From NCBI RefSeq assembly GCF_007829035.1, contig NZ_VIVQ01000001.1, positions 930,001 to 994,000 of the forward strand: 64,000 nucleotides of DNA, given 5' to 3'. The notes beneath the pieces were generated by a model, which was not told the origin of the DNA, did no database searches, and saw only the letters and a program-made list of their open reading frames with translations. How positions within the stretch are numbered: position 1 is the stretch's first letter; the number at the start of each line of letters is the position of its first letter. Positions 8,692 to 17,056 of the stretch are shown here, one piece after another. The translations under genes and the position numbers were made by a program. The DNA is from Rudaeicoccus suwonensis (GTDB taxonomy: Bacteria > Actinomycetota > Actinomycetes > Actinomycetales > Dermatophilaceae).

Positions 8692-9933
8692 ATGGGGGAG
8701 GCACCGTCGCAACAACCGGCGCTGCGGCACAACCGCGACTATCTGCTGCTGATGACCGGTGGCGTCGTCAACAGCCTCGGATCGCGCATGAGCGTCCTCG
8801 CGTTTCCGCTGATCACTCTCGCCGAAACGCACAGCCCGTTCGCGGTCGGTCTTGTCTCCGGCACCTCGATGGTCGCAATGGTGCTCATCGGCCTGCCGGC
8901 TGGAGCGCTGGTCGACCGCTGGGATCGCAAGCGGGTGATGGTGGTTGCGGCGTCGTGCGCGTGCGTCGCCTACGCCAGCGTCGCGATCGTCGCCCTCGCC
9001 GGGCGGATCACGGTGCCCCACCTGATGGTGGCCGCGGCCTGCAGCGGCGTCGTGTCGATGTTTTACAACCCGGCCGAGGCGGTGGCCATCAAGAAGGTCG
9101 TCCGCGGCGAGGATCTGTCACGCGCCGCCGCCAACAACGAAGCTCGCTCGGCCGCCTCCGGACTCATCGGACCGCCACTGGCCGGCGTGTTGTTCAGCAT
9201 CGCCCGCGGCCTGCCGATGCTCGTCGACGCCGTGACGTATGCCGTTGCCGCCTCCTGCGCCGCACTGGTCCGGACACCGCTACCGGCCGCTCCGAAGCAC
9301 GACCGCGAAGCGCTCTTGCCGTCGATCCGCACCGGCCTGCGGTTCCTGTTCGGGCACCCCATGCTGCGACCGCTGACGATCCTGGCCGCCGTGTGCAACT
9401 TCGCCGGTCTGGGACTGGTGGTCTCGGTGACGATCACCATGCAGCAGCGAGGCACCCGGGCTGTCTGGATCGGCGCCGTGACCGCGGCGATGTCGCTCTC
9501 GATGCTCGCCGGGTCGATGCTCGCCGGCCGTATCTCTGCACGGTTCACCGTCGGCGCGCTGATGGTCGCCGTGCCGTTGGTCGGAGCGGTGGGATTCCTC
9601 GGCATGGTCTTCTTCCATGCGCCCGTCGCCCTGATGGCGCTCATGGTCGTCGCGACCTTCCTGCTGGCACCGCTCAGCGCCAGCATCACGACGGTCATCA
9701 CGACGCAGACGCCGGAGGCGAAACTCGGCCGGGTGATGAGCGCCGACGGTGTGCTGTCGATGGTGTTGGCAGCCCTCGCACCGGCGGTCATGGGACTGCT
9801 CATCGGCAGCATCGGCGGTCGCAGCGCGATGCTGATCTTCGTGGTGCTGTTGACGCTCTCGGGTGCGCTCGCCCTGGCGTTCCCCGTCCTGCGCCGTATG
9901 CCGAAGGCCCCGGAGCTGACCTCTGTCGGCTAG
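8692..9933 (+). CDS. MFS efflux transporter (copy 3)
   Basis: A 413-residue paralogue of the exporter at 5624-6895, with the loop motif GALVDRWDRKRVMVV. Start choice: ATG 8692 has GGAG 8 nt upstream and aligns with the paralogue's N-terminus; ATG 8665 would add nine residues. No TTGCRCAA pair is present upstream, so this copy is outside the shared regulation. Its stop overlaps the convergent maf gene by 4 bp. The substrate is unknown. Confidence 0.85.
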   Translation: MGEAPSQQPALRHNRDYLLLMTGGVVNSLGSRMSVLAFPLITLAETHSPFAVGLVSGTSMVAMVLIGLPAGALVDRWDRKRVMVVAASCACVAYASVAIVALAGRITVPHLMVAAACSGVVSMFYNPAEAVAIKKVVRGEDLSRAAANNEARSAASGLIGPPLAGVLFSIARGLPMLVDAVTYAVAASCAALVRTPLPAAPKHDREALLPSIRTGLRFLFGHPMLRPLTILAAVCNFAGLGLVVSVTITMQQRGTRAVWIGAVTAAMSLSMLAGSMLAGRISARFTVGALMVAVPLVGAVGFLGMVFFHAPVALMALMVVATFLLAPLSASITTVITTQTPEAKLGRVMSADGVLSMVLAALAPAVMGLLIGSIGGRSAMLIFVVLLTLSGALALAFPVLRRMPKAPELTSVG

Positions 9934-10574
9934 TGACTCGACCCGTCCGCCTGTCGTAGGTCGTGCCACGGCACGTCGATCTCGCCGAGCATCTCGCGCA
10001 GGATCGGCAGGCTCAGTCCCACCACATTGTGGTGGTCACCCTCGATCCGCGTGACATATGCGCCGCCAAGGCCGTCGATAGTGAAAGCCCCTGCTACATA
10101 AAGGGGTTCGCCGCTTGCGACATACGCCTCGATCTCGTCGTCGGTGAGGTCGGCAAAGTGCACGACGGTCGAGCCGACCACTCCGAAGGTCCCGCCGGTG
10201 CCCTCGTCGCGCGCGTCGATCAGCCAATGGCCGGTGTGCAACGTGCCGCTGCGGCCGCGCATCGCACGCCACCGGTCGATGGCGATCTCGGCGGTCTCCG
10301 GTTTGCCGTGGACGTCTCCGTCGAACTCCAGCACCGAGTCGCAGCCCAGCACCAGCGCGTCCCCGTCGTATGACGATGCGACGTCCTCACCTTTGGCGCG
10401 CGCCAGCAGCAGCGCGACGTCAGCGGGCTCGAGCTCGCCGAAGGACTCCTGTGCCGCCGCCACCGTCGCCGGTTCGTCGACGGACGACACGATGACCTCT
10501 GGTTCGACTCCTGCGCTGCGCAGCGTCTGAAGTCGGGCGGGCGAAGCGGAGGCAAGGACGAGGTGAACGGTCAC
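9930..10574 (-). CDS. maf: Maf-family nucleoside triphosphate pyrophosphatase
   Basis: A 214-residue Maf/ITPase-like protein. It opens with LVLASASPARLQTLRSAG, the phosphate-binding N-terminus of Maf, and has the conserved LGCDSVLEFDG, KPETAEIA and LYVAGAFTIDGLGG segments. Maf proteins hydrolyse dTTP, UTP or modified nucleotides as house-cleaning enzymes. The GTG is preceded by TATGCT at 8 nt, consistent with a leaderless start. Confidence 0.9.
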   Translation of the reverse strand: MTVHLVLASASPARLQTLRSAGVEPEVIVSSVDEPATVAAAQESFGELEPADVALLLARAKGEDVASSYDGDALVLGCDSVLEFDGDVHGKPETAEIAIDRWRAMRGRSGTLHTGHWLIDARDEGTGGTFGVVGSTVVHFADLTDDEIEAYVASGEPLYVAGAFTIDGLGGAYVTRIEGDHHNVVGLSLPILREMLGEIDVPWHDLRQADGSSH

Positions 10575-10621
10575 GGTGCGTCAGCATAGGCGGGCGCCAT
10601 GACCGGCCCGACGGCTCCCGG

Positions 10622-12508
10622 TCAGCCGAGCAGGCTGTCCGGGTAACACCACCGCCACGCCTCGCCCGGCTCGAACGAGCGCATCACCGGATGCCCGGTC
10701 TGCTCGTAGTGCCGAGTCGCGTGCATGCCGACCGACGAGTCGCAGCAGCCGACATTGCCGCAGGTCAGGCACAGCCGCAGGTGCACCGACTGGGTGCCCT
10801 CACGCACGCAGTCGGGGCAGCCCTCCGGTGTGATCGGGTCGGCCGTCATCGGAGCGTCGTTGAGATGGTTGCACCCGAACTGGCGGATCTCGGGCGTCAG
10901 CAGCAGTCGATCCTGGATCTCGTTCTCGCCGTTGGACATTCGCGTGATCATCGACTCCTCCACGTCCAAGTCGTCCATGACCGCGGTCAGGACCTCGTGA
11001 TCCATGATGCCCCTGTCACGCATCGCCAGCACCTTGCGGCGTTCGGCATCCAGCATCGCCGAACGCAGCCGACGGTAGGACTCAGCCGGAGACTCGACAT
11101 CCGGGTCGTTGCTGCCGAGCCGCTCCCACGCCAGGTTCGCCCGCCGTGCGGCCTGGTCGCGAAGTGCGGTGACGATCTCCTCCGGCACCGGCGCGTCCTG
11201 GGAGGCGAGTTCCTCCTCCAGTTTGCGGGTGCCGGCGGTGACGGCGGCCTGCATCAACTGGGCCGTCTGCAGGGCGTCCTCGCGCGGATCCGGGCCGTGC
11301 AGGTTGAGCATTCGCGCCAATGAACCGAGTGAAAAACCTTGCAACACAAGGGTGCCCACCGTCACCACCAACGCGATGAAGATCAGCGCCTCTCGCTCAG
11401 GAGTGCGATCGGGCAACAGGAAGGCAGCCGCCAGGGTGACCACACCTCGCATCCCGGCCCACGACGCGATCACGGACTCGCGTGGCAGCAGCGCGCTGCT
11501 GGTCCACCCGGACAGCCGCGACACCAGTGCCAGGGACAGGATCCAGATCGGGCGCAGCACCATGACGGTGAGCAGCACGATCAGGCTGATCGCGAAGGTG
11601 CGGCCCAGCCCCAGCGAGCCCTGCTCGACGCCGTGCACGATCGTGTGCACCTGCAGGCCGATCAGCAGGAAGACCAGGTTTTCCAGCAGGAAGGTCACCG
11701 ATGCCCAGTTCAGCCGCTCGGACACCCGAGATTGCGCGGTCTGTATGACGGGGGCCTTGTGCCCGAGCAGCACTCCGCACACGACCACGGCGATGACGCC
11801 GGACGCGCCGGCCTCTTCCGCCGGCAGATATGCCAGCCACGGCGTGGCGAACGAGATCGCCACACTGGTGACCGTGTCGGTGACGTGACGGCGTACCCGG
11901 GCCAGGACAAGGAAGACCACGAAGCCGATCGCAGCGCCGCCGAACGACGCCCACAGAAAGTCGCGGCCGGCCGTCACGATCGTCGCAGCGCCGGCGGCGC
12001 CACCGATCAGACCCTTGGCCGTGTTGACCGTGACCAGCGCCGTCGCATCATTGAAGAGCGACTCGCCCTCCAGAATCGACACCACCCGGCGCGGCAGGCC
12101 GATGCGCCGCGCCACGGCCGTCGCGGCCACGGCGTCGGGCGGCGCCACGATCCCGCCGAGTGCGACAGCCGCCGCGAATGGCACATCGAGCAGCCACCAC
12201 GCGACGAGACCGACACCGAAGGCCGTGAACAACACCAGCAGCACTGACAATCCGATGATCTGACGCCGGTCCCGGCGCAGATCGATCAGGGAGGTGCTCG
12301 ATGCCGCGGAGAACAGCAACGGTGGCAAGAACCCCAGCAGCACCACTTCGGAGTCGACCTGGAAGTGCGACGGCATGAATGGCGCGAACGACACCAGCGC
12401 ACCGATGGCGGTGAGCAGCAGCGGAGCGGACAAGCCCACCCGCCGGGCGATCGTCGCGACGACGATCACCGCGACGACGAGCGCGAGAGCGGGTAGCGCT
12501 ATGTGCAC
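10622..12508 (-). CDS. Na+/H+ antiporter (CPA1) fused to a UBP-type zinc finger
   Basis: Of 628 residues, about 1-410 form a CPA1/NhaP antiporter with about 12 spans. The ion-site Asp pairs are visible in GGIVAPPDAVAATAV and ESLFNDATALV. Residues about 410-540 are a charged helical cytoplasmic tail. The last 85 residues are a UBP-type zinc finger with CNH, CPDC, CLTCGNVGC and HATRHYEQTGH, so the Cys/His ligands are all present. In eukaryotes this finger binds ubiquitin C-termini; in bacteria its role is not established, and it may sense a peptide or protein tail and gate the antiporter. The GTG start lies 7 nt after the DUF885 gene stop. Confidence 0.9.
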   Translation of the reverse strand: MHIALPALALVVAVIVVATIARRVGLSAPLLLTAIGALVSFAPFMPSHFQVDSEVVLLGFLPPLLFSAASSTSLIDLRRDRRQIIGLSVLLVLFTAFGVGLVAWWLLDVPFAAAVALGGIVAPPDAVAATAVARRIGLPRRVVSILEGESLFNDATALVTVNTAKGLIGGAAGAATIVTAGRDFLWASFGGAAIGFVVFLVLARVRRHVTDTVTSVAISFATPWLAYLPAEEAGASGVIAVVVCGVLLGHKAPVIQTAQSRVSERLNWASVTFLLENLVFLLIGLQVHTIVHGVEQGSLGLGRTFAISLIVLLTVMVLRPIWILSLALVSRLSGWTSSALLPRESVIASWAGMRGVVTLAAAFLLPDRTPEREALIFIALVVTVGTLVLQGFSLGSLARMLNLHGPDPREDALQTAQLMQAAVTAGTRKLEEELASQDAPVPEEIVTALRDQAARRANLAWERLGSNDPDVESPAESYRRLRSAMLDAERRKVLAMRDRGIMDHEVLTAVMDDLDVEESMITRMSNGENEIQDRLLLTPEIRQFGCNHLNDAPMTADPITPEGCPDCVREGTQSVHLRLCLTCGNVGCCDSSVGMHATRHYEQTGHPVMRSFEPGEAWRWCYPDSLLG

Positions 12509-12515
12509 CGCAGCG

Positions 12516-14165
12516 TCACAACGTGCCGAGCACAGCCGCGCGCAGCGTGTCGAGGCCGACTGAACCGATGTCGAGAGCCCGCCGGTGGAAGGCCTTCAGG
12601 TCGAAACCGTCGCCCTCGTTGGCCTGTACCTGTTCACGCAGCTGCATCCAGATGCGTTCGCCGACCTTGTAGGACGGCGCCTGGCCCGGCCAGCCGAGAT
12701 AGCGGTCGAGCTCGAACCGCAGGAAGCCCTCGGCCATGTCGCAGTGGTTGTTCAGGAACTCCCACGCCTTGTCGTAGGTCCACTCGCCGCCACCCACCTC
12801 CGCGGGCGCCTCGAAGCCGCAGTGCACCCCGATGTCGATCACGACACGCGCCGCGCGCAACGACTGCCCGTCGAGCATGCCCATCCGGTTGCCGGCATCT
12901 TGCAGATAGCCCAGCTCGTCCATCAGCCGCTCGGCATACAGCGCCCAGCCCTCGCCGTGACCGGAGCACCACACATCCATCCGTCGCCAGTTGTTCAGCA
13001 GCGCGGATCGGTAGATCGTCTGGCCGCACTGCAGGTGATGACCGGGCACGCCTTCGTGGTAGACGGTCGTCAGCTCGCGCCAGGTGCCGAACTGCTCGAC
13101 TCCCTTGGGCACCGACCACCACATGCGGCCCGGCCGGGAGAAGTCGTCGGTGGGCGGTGTGTAGTAGATGCCACCGGATTGTGTTGGTGCGATGCAGCAT
13201 TCGATCGTATGCACCGGCTCCGGTATGTCGAAGTGAGTGTCCGCGAGTTCGCGGATCGCCTCGTCGGCCTTCTCCTGCATCCACGCCTGCAGGGCGTCGG
13301 TGCCGTGCAGCTGGTACGCCGGATCGGCGTCGAGCACCGCCATGGCCTCCTTCACCGTCGCGCCAGGCTTGATGCGCTGCGCCGTCGCCTGCATGTCCGC
13401 GGTGATGCGGGCAAGCTCCTCCTGACCCCATTGGTAGGTCTCGGCCAGGTCGACCTCGGCACCGAGGAACGACCGGGAGTGCAGCGCGTACTTCTCGCGC
13501 CCGCACCCGTCGGCCTCCGGGGCCAGCGGCAGGATCTCGGACTCCAGCCGGTCACCCGCTGCCGCGTAGGCCGCCGCCGCTTCGTCGATCGCGGCACCGA
13601 TCTGCGGGTGCTGCTCCTTGAGCGTGGCGAAGTAGCCGTCGCCGGCGGTGTGGTCCTTCGTCTGCTGGATGCAGGCGAGCACCTGACGACGCGGGCTGAC
13701 CAGACCCCGCTGCGCCGCGGCGTGCAGCGATTCGAACCACTGCGTCAGAGCGTTCGGTATGGCGCTCATCCGTCGCCCGATCGTCTCGACCTGCTCGGCG
13801 GTCTCGGTCGGCATCAGGTCGAAGATGTCGCGCATCTCCTGCAGCGGCGAGGCGATGACGTTCAGCGACATCAACGTCAGGCCCGCGTCATACGACTCGA
13901 CGGCAAGACCGAGCCGCTCACGCATGGCATCGATCGTGACCTTGTCGACATCGTCGCGGGGGTTGGCATCGGCCAACTCCGCCAGGGTGCGCCGCGCAAG
14001 GTCGGCGCCGGCGCGCAAACCCGCCGGCGAGAAGTCGTCGAGCTGGTCCTGGCGCTCGGTGGAGCCCAGATACGTGCCCATCATCGGGCTGAGCGCCAAG
14101 GCTGCGTCGTGGTAGCGGTTGGCGATCTCGTCGACAGGGGTGAGGGTGCGTTGCTGTTCGGTCAC
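12516..14165 (-). CDS. DUF885-family putative metallopeptidase
   Basis: This 549-residue DUF885 protein has HEGVPGHH at residues 370-377, resembling an HExxxGH zinc site, and GEGWALYAERLMDELG about 34 residues later supplying a third acidic ligand. The family is treated as soluble zinc peptidases with few characterised members; no signal peptide is visible. The frame is open further upstream, but GTG 14165 follows TACGTT at 7 nt and fits the family N-terminus (TPVDEIANRYHD). The antiporter gene follows directly, so the two may be co-transcribed. Confidence 0.87.
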   Translation of the reverse strand: MTEQQRTLTPVDEIANRYHDAALALSPMMGTYLGSTERQDQLDDFSPAGLRAGADLARRTLAELADANPRDDVDKVTIDAMRERLGLAVESYDAGLTLMSLNVIASPLQEMRDIFDLMPTETAEQVETIGRRMSAIPNALTQWFESLHAAAQRGLVSPRRQVLACIQQTKDHTAGDGYFATLKEQHPQIGAAIDEAAAAYAAAGDRLESEILPLAPEADGCGREKYALHSRSFLGAEVDLAETYQWGQEELARITADMQATAQRIKPGATVKEAMAVLDADPAYQLHGTDALQAWMQEKADEAIRELADTHFDIPEPVHTIECCIAPTQSGGIYYTPPTDDFSRPGRMWWSVPKGVEQFGTWRELTTVYHEGVPGHHLQCGQTIYRSALLNNWRRMDVWCSGHGEGWALYAERLMDELGYLQDAGNRMGMLDGQSLRAARVVIDIGVHCGFEAPAEVGGGEWTYDKAWEFLNNHCDMAEGFLRFELDRYLGWPGQAPSYKVGERIWMQLREQVQANEGDGFDLKAFHRRALDIGSVGLDTLRAAVLGTL

Positions 14166-14172
14166 GCCGACG

Positions 14173-14178
14173 AACGTA
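14173..14178 (-). promoter_or_regulatory. TACGTT -10-like box for a leaderless start
   Basis: On the minus strand TACGTT is followed by 7 nt and then GTG 14165. It decides the start of the DUF885 gene over the longer open frame. Confidence 0.45.
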
Positions 14179-14289
14179 CCCGCCAGCCATGACATCCGCA
14201 CGGGCAATACGCAGCGGAGCTGCGGTGGCCAGGGCGTTCCTGCGCGCTGCGGACCCGGCCAGGCGGCAGAAGGTCGGCATGATGGGACC

Positions 14290-14952
14290 ATGACAGCAAC
14301 CGTTCTCTCGGTGAATATGGGCACGGCGCAACCGAATCAGGCGAAGAAGACGCCGACCGGCATACACAAACTTCCGGCAGACCGGATCGAGGTGCGCGCA
14401 CCCGGTCCCAAGCACGGTGGACTCGGCAGCGGCGTGGTCGGCGACTTCATCGGCGACCGCAGACATCACGGCGGCGACTACCAAGCGGTGTATGCCGTCG
14501 CCCGTGAAGAGCTGGACTGGTGGGGCCGGCACCTGGACCGTCCGCTCGCGAACGGCATGTTCGGCGAGAATCTCACGACCGACGGCATCGATGTCGATCA
14601 CGCCCTGATCGGCGAGCGCTGGCAGGTCGGTGAGCAGGTCGTGCTCGAGGTGTGTGGTCCACGCATTCCGTGCGGGACGTTCCGGCAGCACATGGGCGAG
14701 CGCGGCTGGCTGAAAACGTTTGTGGAGCACGAACTTTCAGGCGCATACCTCTCTGTCGAGGTGCCCGGGCAGATCCGTGCAGGCGACTCGATCACGGTGT
14801 TGTCGCGACCCGCGCATGGTGTCGACGTGCCGACGGTCTTTCGCGCGTTCTACAACGACGTGGACGCGATTCGTGCCGTCGTCGACGCGGGTTGTCTCAA
14901 CGCGGACGAGCACGCGGAGTTCGAGGCGAAGCTCAAGTCCGGCGACCGCTGA
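14290..14952 (+). CDS. MOSC-domain protein (YiiM-like)
   Basis: This 220-residue MOSC protein has the conserved GDxxxHHGGDYQAVY stretch (about residues 55-70), FGENLTTDGID, and GPRIPCGTF with the Cys proposed to carry sulfur in MOSC domains. YiiM-like members act in molybdenum-cofactor-dependent detoxification of N-hydroxylated compounds, but this role is inferred from family. The C-terminus has the 3-alpha helical tail typical of YiiM (VFRAFYNDVDAIRAVV). It is divergent from the DUF885 gene. The upstream frame is open, but ATG 14290 fits the domain start. Confidence 0.85.
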   Translation: MTATVLSVNMGTAQPNQAKKTPTGIHKLPADRIEVRAPGPKHGGLGSGVVGDFIGDRRHHGGDYQAVYAVAREELDWWGRHLDRPLANGMFGENLTTDGIDVDHALIGERWQVGEQVVLEVCGPRIPCGTFRQHMGERGWLKTFVEHELSGAYLSVEVPGQIRAGDSITVLSRPAHGVDVPTVFRAFYNDVDAIRAVVDAGCLNADEHAEFEAKLKSGDR

Positions 14953-14977
14953 CAGATCGTGGCGTCCGTCAACTGGC

Positions 14978-15181
14978 TCAGCGGGGCAGGCCGGACGATC
15001 GCCATCCGTGCCGCGCGCCGCCTGCCCACGTCGACCGGGGCTCGGTCACAGGCGATCCTCCACCGCTCAGCGCTCCGAGTACGACGACCACCGCGGCGAC
15101 GTCCTCGGCAGTCGCGCCCGGCGACAGCACCTCTACCGCAACGGTTTCCGGGCCCCTCGCTGCGTCATCCGTGTCGCTCAT
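14978..15181 (-). CDS. accE: acyl-CoA carboxylase epsilon subunit
   Basis: A small 67-residue protein with the epsilon-subunit signature: a variable head, then ATAEDVAAVVVVLGAL, and a Trp-containing end (STWAGGARHGW). Epsilon subunits bind and stabilise actinobacterial acyl-CoA carboxylase alpha-beta complexes. It starts 25 bp after the accD stop, on the same strand, as expected for a beta-epsilon operon. Such short genes are often missed. Confidence 0.8.
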   Translation of the reverse strand: MSDTDDAARGPETVAVEVLSPGATAEDVAAVVVVLGALSGGGSPVTEPRSTWAGGARHGWRSSGLPR

Positions 15182-15206
15182 GGTCGCTGGACTCCTCGTG
15201 GTTGGT

Positions 15207-16859
15207 TCACAGCGGGATGTTTCCGTGCTTCTTCGGCGGCAGCTTCTCGCGTTTGGTGCGCAGCGCTCGCAGTCCCCTGATCACCTGTGCGCGCGTCTCG
15301 GACGGCGCGATCACCGCATCGACATACCCTCGCTCGGCCGCGATGTACGGATTGGCCAACGTGTCTTCGTACTCGGTGATCAGCTCCTGGCGCCGTGCCT
15401 CGATCGCGGTCTGGTCGCCGCCGGTCGCAGCCTCGACCTCTGCCAGCTGCTTGCGGTACAGGATGTTGGCCGCCCCCTGCGCGCCCATCACCGCGATCTG
15501 CGCCGTGGGCCATGCGAGGTTCAGATCGGCACCAAGGTGCTTGGACCCCATCACGTCATACGCCCCGCCGTACGCCTTGCGGGTGATGACCGTGATCAAC
15601 GGGACGGTCGCCTCCGCATACGCGTAGAGCAGTTTCGCGCCGTGCCGGATGATGCCGCCCCACTCCTGGTCGGTGCCGGGCAGGAAGCCGGGCACGTCCA
15701 CGAAGGTCAGCACCGGCAGGTTGAACGCATCGCAGGTGCGCACGAATCGCGCGGCCTTCTCCGACGCCGCGATGTCGAGCGTGCCTGCGAACTGCAACGG
15801 TTGGTTGGCGACGATGCCCACCGGCTGTCCGTCGACCCGTGCGAACCCGCACACGATGTTCGGGGCATACAGCTCCTGGGTCTCCAGGAATTCGTCGTCG
15901 TCGGCGACGGTGTGGATCACGGTCTTGATGTCGTAGGGAACGTTGGCGGAGTCGGGTACGAGAGCGTCCAGCGCCAGATCGGCGTCATCCGGCGCGAGGT
16001 CCTCATCGGCGACCGGCTCGAAACGCTCGGGTTCGTCGAGATTGTTCGGCGGCAGGTAGCTCAGCAATTCCTTGACGTAGGCGATGGCATCGGCCTCGTC
16101 GCTGCCCATGTAGTGCGCCACGCCGCTGCGGGTGTTGTGGGTGCGGGCGCCGCCGAGCTCCTCGAAACCGACGTCCTCGCCGGTGACGGTCTTGATGACG
16201 TCCGGGCCGGTGATGAACATGTGCGAGGTCTGATCGACCATCACGGTGAAATCGGTGATAGCGGGGGAGTAGACCGCGCCACCGGCGCACGGACCGACGA
16301 TGAGGGAGATCTGCGGTATGACGCCGCTCGCGTGCACATTGCGGCGGAAGATCTCGGCATACAGACCCAATGCCACGACACCCTCCTGGATACGCGCACC
16401 ACCGGAGTCGTTGATGCCGATCACGGGGGCGCCGATCTTCATCGCCAGATCCATCACCTTGACGATCTTCTCCCCGAGCACCTCGCCCAGCGAACCGCCG
16501 AAGACGGTGAAGTCCTGCGAGAACACGCACACCGTGCGTCCGTCGACGGTGCCGTAGCCGGTGACCACGCCATCGCCGTACGGTCGGTTGACGTCCTGCC
16601 CGAAACTGGTGGAACGGTGCCGTGCGAGGGCATCGAGTTCGACGAACGAACCCTCGTCGAGCAGTTGCTCCACGCGCTCGCGCGCCGTCTGCTTGCCCTT
16701 GGCGTGCTGCTTCTCGACGGCTCGTGCGGAGCCGGCGTGGACGGCCTCGTCGATGCGGGTGCGAAGGTCGGCCAGTCGCCCGGCGGTGCTGTGCAGATCC
16801 GGGCCTGCCACCACATCATCGGCGCCGTCAGCTGCATCGGGGACAGGCAGATCGCTCAT
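15207..16859 (-). CDS. accD: acetyl/propionyl-CoA carboxylase beta subunit
   Basis: This 550-residue carboxyltransferase is closest in character to actinobacterial AccD5-type propionyl-CoA carboxylase beta. The first half has [12 protein letters not shown] and [16 protein letters not shown] (oxyanion site); the second half has [22 protein letters not shown] and [12 protein letters not shown]-like segments. The substrate specificity residue near 420 cannot be assigned with confidence. ATG 16859 is chosen because TAGGGT lies 7 nt upstream; an in-frame GTG at 16868 would add three residues. Biotin for its partner subunit would be attached by the divergent birA gene, so the grouping is functional. 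Confidence 0.9.
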   Translation of the reverse strand: MSDLPVPDAADGADDVVAGPDLHSTAGRLADLRTRIDEAVHAGSARAVEKQHAKGKQTARERVEQLLDEGSFVELDALARHRSTSFGQDVNRPYGDGVVTGYGTVDGRTVCVFSQDFTVFGGSLGEVLGEKIVKVMDLAMKIGAPVIGINDSGGARIQEGVVALGLYAEIFRRNVHASGVIPQISLIVGPCAGGAVYSPAITDFTVMVDQTSHMFITGPDVIKTVTGEDVGFEELGGARTHNTRSGVAHYMGSDEADAIAYVKELLSYLPPNNLDEPERFEPVADEDLAPDDADLALDALVPDSANVPYDIKTVIHTVADDDEFLETQELYAPNIVCGFARVDGQPVGIVANQPLQFAGTLDIAASEKAARFVRTCDAFNLPVLTFVDVPGFLPGTDQEWGGIIRHGAKLLYAYAEATVPLITVITRKAYGGAYDVMGSKHLGADLNLAWPTAQIAVMGAQGAANILYRKQLAEVEAATGGDQTAIEARRQELITEYEDTLANPYIAAERGYVDAVIAPSETRAQVIRGLRALRTKREKLPPKKHGNIPL

Positions 16860-16866
16860 GCTCGTC

Positions 16867-16872
16867 ACCCTA
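16867..16872 (-). promoter_or_regulatory. TAGGGT -10-like box before accD
   Basis: On the minus strand TAGGGT, 7 nt, then ATG 16859. The alternative GTG 16868 overlaps this box, so ATG is the better start. Confidence 0.45.
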
Positions 16873-17043
16873 GTGCGATGCCGGTGGCCGTCGGCGGCGG
16901 TGTGGTGGCAGCGATCGACTGCCGGGCCTGGCGCGTTCGGCCAATGGTTGGTGCAGCGGCCAGAGAACCAGAGAACAGGCGCTGGTGGAACGCGAGAGCT
17001 CCTCGCGTGCGCGTCGACTGTGAAGGACTGTCGCTTGCCGCAC

Positions 17044-17049
17044 TAGCCT
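17044..17049 (+). promoter_or_regulatory. TAGCCT -10-like box before birA-cyclase
   Basis: TAGCCT, 7 nt, then GTG 17057, with no ribosome-binding sequence; a leaderless start is likely. Confidence 0.5.
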
Positions 17050-17056
17050 TGGTGAC

